From positions 1 to 30,750 of the forward strand of contig CAJNOQ010001517.1 of NCBI GenBank assembly GCA_905250885.1: DNA of 30,750 nt, written 5' to 3'. A program made the position numbers and the translations under genes. The notes beneath the pieces are model-generated. The model searched no databases. It saw only the letters and a list, made by a program, of their open reading frames with translations, and had not been told where the DNA came from. This DNA is from Didymodactylos carnosus. Its lineage: Eukaryota > Rotifera > Eurotatoria > Philodinida > Philodinidae. Shown piece by piece: positions 22,333-30,750 of this stretch (the first letter of the stretch is position 1; the number at the start of each line of letters is the position of its first letter).

Positions 22333-25300
22333 GTAAGTTATGCTGAAATGTTTATCGATGAATAAAATTCAGAAAAGAATGAGAAGAAAGACTAATTCGT
22401 CTGTTTTATATTTTTTTTGAAAATAAAAAACAAGACCAATATATTTTTTTTTTAAGAAGATCGAAAGTAATTGTTTTTTTCCTGTTCGTCTGAACATAAT
22501 GTTAAATAATGAAAAACATGCGCATCATGAGCACGAACATATACGATGATTAAGTAGAAAATAAAAATAAAACAGTTTTTTAATAAACTGTCAATCAATT
22601 GATTGAAGTATTGATTTACCTTGAGAAGATATCCATTGAAAATGAAATGGTAATAAAATGAGTGACAAGGAATATACAATACAATACAATATTGATGTAA
22701 TCACTTCTCTAGTATAAATACAGTTTTACCATTGACTTTGCTAATATAAATAGTTCAAACGATATGCAATTATTTCGTCTTTTTCTTTTAGCTTGGTTTA
22801 CTATTTGTCACGGCATCTCCAACAAATACGATTATCAATATTTTACTTGCTCTAATTGGACTGCCAATATTAATTCTATTTTTTATACATTATTTTATTA
22901 CATATGAATTTCACGATTTTCCGTGGTTAGCCGATAAAAGAAATAATGTACAAGAAATTGGCAATAATGTATTATACAAAATTAGCGAAATAACAGGTAG
23001 CTGAAGAAAATAACTCTACACTCTAAAAACAAGCGTCATGTACAAAACCTAAAAAGGGTGTAGAAAAGTGTTCCAATCAGATACCCTTTATGGTTTGATA
23101 GAAAGCTGCAAAAAAAGATATCCTAGACGTTAACCCCTACTAAAACCTTTTTTAATGACAGGTAAAACAATCCTTAAAAAAAGGTTTAGTATTTTTTGAC
23201 ATTTGCAGATGGTGTCTCGTTCACGTCAATTTTGTGAAAAATTCAACCATTGCATACGTTGTTATTTGAGATCTCAAATCTTTCTCTCACGGAGGTGCAA
23301 GACCATTCAAACTTAGCCTCTTAAAAAGATGAAAGGCTCAAAGCGATTCCGTCTTTGTTCACCACTTTTTCCTCAAGAAGCTTCTGGTTCAACGCGCTCT
23401 AAGAATCAAATTCAAGGGCAATCTGTGCTTATGTTACACATATATGTGCAATAAAAACAAAGTAAGCGCAAAGCTAAGTGCATACACTCTAAAAAAACAG
23501 GTATTTCAAAAAACCCTAAAAGGTATTTTCCATTTTTGAGAAAAACCAAAAAAAACGTATAACCACCCGTGAAAAACGTTTAAAGGATATAACCATTTGA
23601 ACCATATCATAACTGTTTAAAAGTTTCTTATTCTTATCAAAAAACTAATTTTCGTTTTCTAAAATACGGCTAAATTATGTTCTGAAAAACGGTTGAGGGT
23701 TCTTCATGTCACAAAAAACCCTTTCAGGTATTTTAAAATACTGAATAAATTCAGGGTTTTTTAAATCACGGCTTTTTCGAATTCTAAAAATACCAAAAGA
23801 GTTTTCTGATAAAAGTAAAAAACGTTTTAATAGTTATGATATGGTTCAAATGGTTATACCATTTTCCGTATTTTAAAATACCTTTTTTTTTAGAGAGTAG
23901 TGCTACGAAAAGTACTTTAACCCTTTCCTACGGATAAAAATTAGGTACACAATCTTAGAAATCTTCGCTGCTTAGCTTTCCACTTATTCGGTTGTCGATA
24001 TTTTATGATTACAGAAAATATCACAGAAAAAAAAAATTACAGAAAATCCGGTACGTTTTACTATGCGATACGCGGGAGACAAACTGCGAGCGCGGTACGT
24101 TCTACTACGCGATCCGTGGGAAAGGATTAAATACTTTTCGCCGCATGATCACTTTCCTCAGTCATTCAGTTGACACTGACACACCTTCGGATTCGAGTTC
24201 ACACATTTAAAGTGAGATTTTCACCCTCAATTCATCTCCTTAACTACTTAGACGCAGGAAAAAAAAACTGTACCATTGCGTTAGAAAATCGCTAAGAAAG
24301 CTGATTTAGCCAATAGCTCATGCGCTTCGCTTCCATAGAAAGAGAAAAATTTTTCTGTATCCTTGGGTTTCGTTCTTCGATCTATGATCTATTCATTGAC
24401 ATAAAAAGTTTTTGATCCAATTGCTAAGAATCGTGGGAAAATACCTAGTCAAAAATTAGTCTGAAAACACAGAGTTTTAAATTCAAATCTTTTTTATTGT
24501 ATACAACAAAATTATAAACAAAAGCAATGCACATTAAGAATCTAGACTCTTTGGGATACCTAGCAATGAAAATTTTTCATTCATTTCCAAACCAACTTAT
24601 TTTCCATGTACCTGTAAACAATTTAATGAGCGTTCCAAATTGCTATAAGCTTCAACCTGGCTCTAGCTTTGCAGAAATATTTTTCCATATTAACTACATC
24701 TGTACAGATAGAGTCGTTTTTTCCTAGATTTCCAAAAGAATCGACCGGATTTCCAAAAAAAAGTTTAGTTTTAAGGTAAAGTCCATTTTTCTCTGGCAAA
24801 AAAGCGTTTTTCTCAATAAGAGTGACATAGTCTGAATCAACCCGTCGAGTTGCATCGAACTGTATGTAACACAATAAGATTTGAATTGAAGACATATCCA
24901 TTGAAATTTTTTCGCATGAATCTGCAAGATCGATTTTTCAAAGTAAGTGATTTTTTTCTGAAAATAAACTTAAAATTTTTTCTTTGAAAATAGCAGAGAT
25001 CACTGAGCATTGATGATTTTTCATGAAAAAAGGGTTTAAGAGCAAAAAATTCTGATGTCCGCCTGTTATTCGTAAAATGGCCACTGTGCGTCTGTTCTAC
25101 AGATGTGCAACCAGACCCGAAGGTTGGGTACGGGTCGGGTACGGGTTCTATTTGTTTAGTTTATCCGCAAACCGGAAGGTTTCTAGTGGAAAACTCACAA
25201 AATTTTAGTGAAAACATACAGTAATTTAGCTGATATATATAAAGGTTTAAAAAAGAATTACTTGAGAACGTAATGATAATTTGACATCTTCAGCCGAAAA

Positions 25301-26984
25301 ACAAAAGTTTTAGCTGGAGAACAAAAAGGAGAAAATTTTTAGGTATAAGTCGATTACGAGTCGGGTACGGGTACGAAAATGGTACCCGTGCACATCTCTA
25401 CTCTATCCTACACGACGATTTGAGACTATTCCATAGGAGACTACATGCAGGTGGAGTTAGTAACTTCGTCTTTCGTATCTTTTTAATCCAAAAAAAATCT
25501 GACGAGAAATTGTATTTAAGGTAATGAGTCAACTATATTAGATGTCAATTATTCTATTAAAATGTCATCCGACTGGAATAATTCATTTCCTCAACAGGAA
25601 TCATTTGACATTCTTATTGAATATAAATGTTTCCATTCAACTATTCTATTACTTATCTTTGATGAACATTTAACAAATAAAATAGTATTAAATCAAACGT
25701 GTTATCTTGATAAACAATCAACAATAATTCAAAAATCATTTACGTTATCGTTTAATAATCAAAATTTAGCTCTTAACACGGTTATTCGTTGTCATTTATC
25801 ATTAATTGATCGCGTTAATAAAATTGTACATGCAACCGATTTAGCTTATGGAACAGTATTAACAAAATATCAAGGTAAATAAAGATGTCATTATTTATTC
25901 ACTAGATAGCAAATCATTATTTTTTTCTCTTCGAAGGTTTCAAAGTTATAGGTTACAATTTATATGCAGCAAATGGTGATCTATTTTTAATTCGTGGTGT
26001 GAATAGTCAACATGCTGATTACGATGGATATGATCGAAATTATTTGTATGATGCATTACCATCAATGAGAGATAAAAAATTTAATAGTGTTCGTATTTTA
26101 TGGCGTAAAGATTTATCTCATTCAGGTTTTAAAAATCATTCATATTTAGAACGTATAATAAAACGTTGTATTGAATTAAAAATGATTCCTATTGTTGAAT
26201 TACACGATGTTACAATGAGTTCAACTATTAATGATTTATTGAGTATGACAGAATTTTGGATAGAACATATAAAATTGTTAATTCACTATAGAAAATATAT
26301 TATTGTTAATATTTGTAATGAATGGGGTTCATTTTTTACACGAAGTACAAAATGGTCTTATGCATATCAATTGATTATACAGCAAATACGTCAAGCTGGC
26401 TATAGTGGTGTTTTATTAATCGATTCACCACGTTCTGGACAAAGTGCAAGAGCAATACGACGAAAAGGCACAGATATCATTCAGTCTGATCCTGAACATA
26501 ACATCTTATTTAGGTATAGATTTATCTTGACATGTTATCTTACATTTGAACGTAATGGAATTTTTTTATTTTATTTTATTTTTTATTATTATTTAGTGTT
26601 CATGTGTATGTTCAATGGTGTACATGGCCATTATTCACCTATAATATTCGGTCTCACTTATTATCCTATAGACGTCTAAATTTACCATTAATCATTGGTG
26701 AATTTGCTGCTTCACATCCAATGCCAAAATTTCTTCAATGTACATTGGTTCAAATTGATATTAAAATTTTAATGAAAGAATGTTATGATTTACGAATTGG
26801 CTATATCGGTTGGTCATGGAAAGGTAATGGAAATGATGAATGTGGACATGTAATGTCTTATTTAGATATGTCCAAAGACTGGAATGGAACACAATTAACA
26901 CAATGGGGAAATTCTTTGATCTATAATGAATATGGAATTAATCAAACATCATCTACATGTACTATATTTAAAAATTATTTTTAA
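22297..26984 (+). CDS. GH5 beta-mannanase-like enzyme, bacterial type, with predicted membrane anchor
   Basis: Glycoside hydrolase family 5, closest by motif memory to bacterial subfamily 8 endo-1,4-beta-mannanases that cut mannan backbones. Proposed exons: 22297-22332, 22792-22996, 25521-25874, 25937-26513 and 26597-26984. Phases agree at every junction, giving 519 residues. The GH5 barrel spans about 200-500: LIRGVNSQH, VRILW, VELHD, VNICNEWG (acid/base Glu317), SVHVY, LIIGEFAASH (nucleophile Glu426), GYIGWSWKGN and a C-terminal LTQWGNSL. Both catalytic residues are present, so the enzyme may be active. Residues about 24-48 form one strong hydrophobic helix, suggesting a type II membrane anchor, and 82-198 are an unrecognised, probably beta-rich domain. 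Bacterial family plus four introns points to horizontal transfer followed by intron gain. The last three exons are secure (0.9); the first two are inferred. Confidence 0.82.
22764..22907 (+). CDS. Overlapping signal-peptide-like open frame (alternative start)
   Basis: In another frame, ATG at 22764 gives MQLFRLFLLAWFTICHG, which looks like a secretion signal, then runs 30 more codons with one sequon (NWT) to a TGA. It overlaps the acceptor and the membrane-anchor exon of the mannanase gene. A TATA-like sequence (GTATAAATAC) lies about 50 bp upstream of this ATG. It could be an artefact of AT-rich DNA, or a remnant of an original secreted form put out of frame. I do not regard it as a separate gene. 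Confidence 0.25.
   Translation: MQLFRLFLLAWFTICHGISNKYDYQYFTCSNWTANINSIFYTLFYYI
23485..23897. mobile_element. Tc1/mariner-type MITE, 413 bp
   Basis: Left end CACTCTAAAAAAACAGGTAT and right end, read inward, CTCTCTAAAAAAAAAGGTAT. Both are flanked by TA (23483-23484, 23898-23899). More internal blocks also pair in inverted orientation, for example ACCATTTGAACCATATCATA on the left with its complement near 23836-23860. No coding capacity. It lies inside the mannanase intron. Confidence 0.72.
23921..24126. mobile_element. piggyBac-type MITE, 206 bp
   Basis: Ends CCCTTTCCTACGGAT (left) and TCCTTTCCCACGGAT (right, read inward) match at 13 of 15 positions. They are flanked exactly by TTAA on each side (23917-23920 and 24127-24130), the invariant target site of piggyBac elements. 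There is no transposase. A GC-richer tandem duplication occupies its right end. It sits 23 bp from the preceding TA-flanked MITE. Confidence 0.75.
24049..24121. repeat. 44-bp-period tandem duplication in the piggyBac MITE
   Basis: A 29-bp unit starting CGGTACGTT occurs at 24049-24077 and again at 24093-24121, agreeing at 25 of 29 positions. It contains CGCGATACGCGG/CGATCCGTGG-like GC-rich words unusual in this AT-rich region. The period is not a multiple of three, so it is not a coding repeat. Subterminal repeats of this kind often bind transposase. Confidence 0.6.
25098..25400. mobile_element. hAT-type MITE, 303 bp
   Basis: Inverted ends TACAGATGTGCA (25098-25109) and, read inward from the right, TAGAGATGTGCA (25389-25400) agree at 11 of 12. 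The flanking octamers GTCTGTTC and CTCTATCC agree at 5 of 8, compatible with an aged 8-bp duplication. Subterminal runs of GGGTACGGGTCGGGTACGGG occur near the left end and a related run near the right end. The termini are typical of hAT elements. It has no coding capacity and lies about 120 bp before the next mannanase exon. Confidence 0.65.
25521..26984 (+). other. Catalytic-domain exons of the mannanase-like gene
   Basis: Exons 25521-25874, 25937-26513 and 26597-26984 are separated by introns of 62 and 83 bp. The first gives an unrecognised domain ending at TKYQG, the second starts FKVIGYNLYAANGD and holds the RGVN, VELHD and NICNEWG motifs, and the third starts at SVHVYVQW and holds IIGEFA and GWSWKGN. 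The intron at 26514 interrupts the conserved strand before HVY in phase 2, which a bacterial gene would not have. The stop is TAA at 26982-26984. Confidence 0.9.
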
Positions 26985-27388
26985 CAGCTGTACATACACT
27001 TTCCTTGTCTTTTGATATTTAATGTTTTCTTTTTGATATAACTGATTTTCTCAACTAAACAGTATCACTATAGATAAACTTAGACAAGACATTGATTTAC
27101 ATATGAAGAATGGAATTATTTACTGAACTATTCTTCTGAAAAGAGCTTCCTACATTTCAGATTAAATTAAGCGTTTTTCCTGTGCAATTTCATTCTGTTT
27201 CACAAGATGGCACATCATTAAGGACCTCTCCTATCAGACAAATCGATTTGAGTTAAAAAGTCGTTTTTGGTAAAAACATATGATTGGATAGATTAAAGGC
27301 CTTTTCCAATGATCTACTTTTCGCCATTGATAAAGATTTTTTTTTGATTTTTAAGACCGCACTATTTAAAAACAGGAATTTTTTCGAA
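26985..27388. other. 3' flank of the mannanase-like gene
   Basis: No canonical AATAAA near the stop was noticed; ATTAAA at 27161-27166 is a possible weak signal. The remainder has no open frame or repeat of note. Confidence 0.4.
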
Positions 27389-27667
27389 CTAAAGGTTTAT
27401 TAACGTTTTCCAAACAGCCAACTTGGACATGAATGATTCAGATGGTTTTTGACGTGTTTCTGTTTGATATCGTTGATATGCTATGAACCAAATTTCTGAA
27501 GCTCTAAGCGAATACATGCCGACGGTTCTATTTCTAGTTTTACAATCACAACAACTTCCTTCGATGGAAAACTGTGAAAATTTTACGTAACACCAGTAGG
27601 ATTCAGCCGTTATATGCCTCAAACGGAACCTAATCCTGGTTAAGTCTGATGATGCACGTGCTAACAA
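27389..27667 (-). pseudogene. Decayed transposase C-terminus with degraded CxC...CxH motif
   Basis: A 92-codon minus-strand frame reads RIRFRLRHITAESYW, then SCCDCKTRNRTVGMYSLRAS and EIWFIAYQRYQTET. This resembles the C-terminal zinc-binding region of a class of animal DNA transposases, where CxCKxGxRTVGxCxH is followed by a V-I-W-Y-L-like helix and a tyrosine. Here the expected Cys and His of the second pair read Tyr and Arg, so the zinc site is broken. No catalytic part was found at higher coordinates on this strand. The call rests on memory of the motif, not on a database match. Confidence 0.5.
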
Positions 27668-29485
27668 AAATAGACGTGCTAACTACCAAACTACAACACA
27701 ATAATTCGCTATAGGAGCACAGTATTTTGACAATTGTTTTATATAGGCATATTTTTGAAGTTTCTCTATAGCTCATTTTGGAGGGCGGAAAATTCTCTGT
27801 CTTTCTCATTTATAGGCCCTTCTCTCGTTCCCTTTTCATAGAAAAAAACATTTTTACTCTAGATCTTAGTCTGATGAAAGTTTTTTAGCAATCGTACATC
27901 ACAGTAAATGATACTCTTTCAAAAGAAAATTCAGCTTTTTATTGAATTTTCGACTTTTGAGAAACGACAACAAAGTAGATCTCTCGCCCATTTCTCAAGA
28001 TTATTTTAAGATTAAACGTTATAAAAGCTAGGTCAATTTCATACCAAAGCAAACAAGTATTATCATGAGTTGATAGTAGTAGATTTCTGACATTGATAAA
28101 AAATATTGGGAAACTATTAATTAAAAACACTGACTCGTGAGCAATTTTTTGGATTATACAGTAAAAATAAGACTACTTCATGAAGAAACATCTTACCAAT
28201 TTGACATCTTGCTTTGGATACGGCACATTCTTCTATATAATATGATCATCATACCACTTGTTTCTTGAACTCTGACATTATAATTTCGTTTCTACACTGA
28301 ACTATCTCATACAGAACTTTCAACTTATTTGAATATCTAAACATATTTTTGTAAACAACATACGAGCCGTGAAGAAATTTTCAGAAGATAGAAATAGTTT
28401 GTTAAGGTCATCCTCCATTAGCGTTCAAGTCCAAACTCGAAAATTTACTGTATACATATTTGACTAGACCTATGTGTCTCGTAGCTCTTGTAGACAAACA
28501 ATGTCTCCTCTTCGAAATGACATTCGCCAAGGCTGTACAACCTTTTTTTGAAAAGTTACATCAACTTGACCGAACTGACTATTAATGCTTATTTTTATTT
28601 TGCAGACAAATGATTACTCTAACAGATTCTATTAGCAAAGTTAAATACAAGAAATTGAAACAAGTTAATTTTAGTATTGATCCCGTCATCTATTTTACTT
28701 TTTCATGAGAAAACTTTATTGCTAGTATTATTTTATAGTAATATTACTATAAATTATATTAAAGTGCCGTCCCTACTCTAGAAAGAACCATTTTAACATA
28801 AATAGAAAACTATAAAAGTATGAAGCAGAAAAAAAAGTATACAGCAAAAGTGTGTACAAGTGAGAACCAGACACTCACGACATGTATCATGTATTTCTGA
28901 GTAATTGGAAATATTTATAACCAAGCAAGGTATTGACTGGATCTGTAAGAAACTATCCTAACTTGTTTAGGTACAATATTTCGAACAAAAACATCCGCTT
29001 TTTGTCATAAAACACAGATCATCTAGACCAAAATTTCTTATTCCCCATTGGCTAGTATACTTCGCTACTGTCAAATGGTTAGAAAGGAAAACGTAGAATA
29101 CAAAAAGGTGTGTAACGGCGAAGTATTTACTATAAGAGAATTCATAGCGGTACCCCATATCGTACATTTTTATTTAATACCGTCGGTCCCTCGAAACCAC
29201 TCGGTTTTTCCACACATCATTCCACAATACCGCTCGATACACCGTTTCAAGACCTTAATTATAAAACGTTTTTTCTGTTTATAAGCTAACCGTATGAACC
29301 AGACATAGTTAAACATTTTTGTATGTAATTGACAAGACATATTTACTAATTATTCAGAAAACTTTCAAAATTCATTGAAAATACTTAGTTTATTTAAAAT
29401 CCGTAGAGTTTTTCAGGATTCAGCCGAAGTTTTGTTCAAAACTAAATATTGATGATCGAACTTTTGAACGATGGTAATGTAATAG
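27668..29485. other. Non-coding stretch without a recognised gene
   Basis: AT-rich, with short frames on both strands (for example 28967-29167 minus and 29048-29284 plus) that overlap each other and match no family I know. A perfect 20-bp palindrome TTATAGTAATATTACTATAA lies at 28733-28752. Some of this may be the eroded body of the transposon whose C-terminus is at 27389-27667. Confidence 0.4.
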
Positions 29486-29557
29486 ACTTGTTATTGTTGT
29501 TGATGGTATTCTATCAGACTATAGTCTGATAGAATACCATCAACAACAATAACAAGT
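29486..29557. repeat. Perfect 72-bp palindrome
   Basis: Two 36-bp arms are exact reverse complements with no spacer: ACTTGTTATTGTTGTTGATG onward up to the centre at 29521/29522 (GACTATAGTC). Such a spacer-free palindrome would form a complete cruciform or hairpin. It has no terminal features of a MITE, and the flanks on the two sides are unrelated. It may be a recent inverted duplication or an assembly fold-back. Confidence 0.9.
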
Positions 29558-30750
29558 TTTTTCAATAACAAGAATTTTGCAGCCAGCACTTTGTTAACAA
29601 TATCACGCACAGGATCGGGTACTCGTGTTGATGATACATGATCGTCGCGATTGTGTTGACTCGATTTACTAATAATAATCACATTCAATTAACTGACCAA
29701 TGCCCAAATCTGATAATCACAATCAAGATACATCTTATATGATCAATACCTACAAGTCCATTTTGTTTCCTTGGTTGCTCTGTACGAAACTTTGATAGAG
29801 AATTTGGTTTAAAACACGCATTTAACGTTTCAGTGTTTGTAAAGTTACCGTCGAAATGCCATATATTACGCGACATGTTTAGAGCAGTGATAGTTACATT
29901 CTGACGCTGGAAATGCCTATTTATACCACACACATGTGAAAAAAGGCTTTTCATGTTCAAGCAAATGAATACCTAGATCTTTCGATACAACTTTGAATTT
30001 CAATTTCAATCTTAAATCTCATTCTTCAATATGATACAAACATAACACTTCGACTCTGGAGTTGGTACTGTATAACCCGTTCTCTGTTCAATCGTCAAGC
30101 ACTTCGTTCTCTAATAAATTATTTTTCGTGCTCTAAATAATAAAAAACCGTGCTCCTTTCTTTTTTCCGTGCTCTTTTCAATTCAAATTTTCTATTCTTT
30201 AAAAATTTAGAACTGTACTCAATCTACTTCAGTGCTCGAAAACATTGTGGTCTCTCGATCAGCAATTTTTGAGTGATTGTCAGATGTTCTAGTGTTAAGT
30301 CTGTCTTTTCTGCAAGCTGCAATAACGACTTAGTAGATAAATTTGAATGATGGTCATACATTTCACACGAGAAATCCATTTTTTTAAATTTGCCTGCCAT
30401 ATGAAAATCTTGTTCTTGACAACTGAGATATATCACATTTTGTTCAGTTTTTTTCGCTCGTTCGATTGATATTTAACTTATTACTTGATACTTGATACTT
30501 TATTTAGTATTGCTAACTATGTCTGATTAAGAAAAGTATAACCAAAGCAGCGGTTTTAATCATTTTGAATTTCCAACGTTTCGATTTATTAAAAAATCAT
30601 TGTCAAGGATATATACAGAAAAACAGAAGATTATCTTTTAAACTGAATGATATAATTTATATTTATATACTGTACGAATTTCTCTCTTCAAGTATTTTCC
30701 TTTTTACTATCTGACCTTTCTTTCCTAGACCACAAAATAGAAAGAAAAGA
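29558..30750. other. Right flank, no recognised gene
   Basis: Minus-strand open frames at 29491-29688, 29685-29960 and 30224-30436 (65, 91 and 70 codons) follow one another and have a less random amino-acid mix than their surroundings. None carries a motif I recognise, and I could not find splice sites that join them convincingly. They may be remnants of a transposon or exons of an unfamiliar gene. Repeated words such as CGTGCTC occur near 30120-30175 but do not form a structured array. Confidence 0.35.

Larger units (their letters stand above)
22997..25520 (+). other. 2.5-kb mannanase-gene intron carrying several MITEs
   Basis: Donor ACAG|GTAGCT (phase 1) and acceptor TATTTAAG with the exon beginning GT-AAT-GAG, which restores a glycine codon. 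The other introns of this gene are 62, 83 and 459 bp. At least three non-autonomous elements explain part of the expansion: 23485-23897, 23921-24126 and 25098-25400. The stretches 23100-23480 and 24130-25090 contain no feature I can name; short frames at 24527-24927 on both strands look random. Confidence 0.65.

Noticed and set aside
25110..25146. GGGTACGGG-type repeats as possible telomeric sequence
   Set aside because: Only a few irregular units, placed at the ends of an element with hAT-like termini; better explained as subterminal repeats.
1..30750. CRISPR arrays, operons, ribosome binding sites and other bacterial signals
   Set aside because: No regular direct-repeat array or bacterial gene arrangement is present; the window is eukaryotic.

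Overview
The window looks like nuclear DNA of a small invertebrate animal. It is strongly AT-rich, with genes split by GT-AG introns. Many introns are only about 60-150 bp, but a few are kilobases long and full of short transposon debris. One gene belongs to an animal-only neural adhesion family, and another has the sequence of a bacterial beta-mannanase broken up by introns. That mix (short introns, bacterial carbohydrate-active genes, many different DNA-transposon relics) is what one sees in bdelloid rotifers. The clade assignment is an inference; no ribosomal or mitochondrial marker is present.

Layout. (1) 843-13496, plus strand: the 3' two-thirds of an L1CAM/neuroglian family cell-adhesion gene. 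Fifteen exons encode the end of one Ig domain, a full Ig domain, five fibronectin III domains, a transmembrane helix and a cytoplasmic tail with the ankyrin-binding FIGQY motif and a PDZ-type C-terminus. Its 5' end lies outside the window. Two extra exons fit the splice phase: a candidate alternative first exon (9593-9713) and an alternative last exon (12054-12121) that would replace the ankyrin-binding tail. (2) 14230-15589, plus strand: a compact four-exon gene for a protein made of four LIM domains. (3) About 15600-22290: no intact gene, but decayed transposase fragments (a SWIM zinc-finger type and a possible hAT tail), two abutting fold-back repeats and a Tc1/mariner-type MITE with TA target duplications. 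(4) 22297-26984, plus strand: a GH5 beta-mannanase-like gene, very probably of bacterial origin, with both catalytic glutamates intact and, in the model given here, an N-terminal membrane anchor. Its 2.5-kb intron holds three MITEs with the hallmarks of three superfamilies (Tc1/mariner, piggyBac, hAT). (5) 27000-30750: no convincing host gene; a decayed transposase C-terminus on the minus strand and a perfect 72-bp palindrome.

The three genes do not form an operon or pathway. The adhesion receptor links the cell surface to the ankyrin-spectrin skeleton, the LIM protein is a likely cytoskeletal or nuclear adaptor, and the mannanase is a digestive or surface enzyme. The most interesting points are the alternative ends of the adhesion gene, the possible membrane anchoring of a transferred bacterial enzyme, the density of different MITEs inside introns, and the 72-bp palindrome. 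Exon boundaries were derived by hand from reading frame, splice consensus and phase agreement; none is backed by RNA data.
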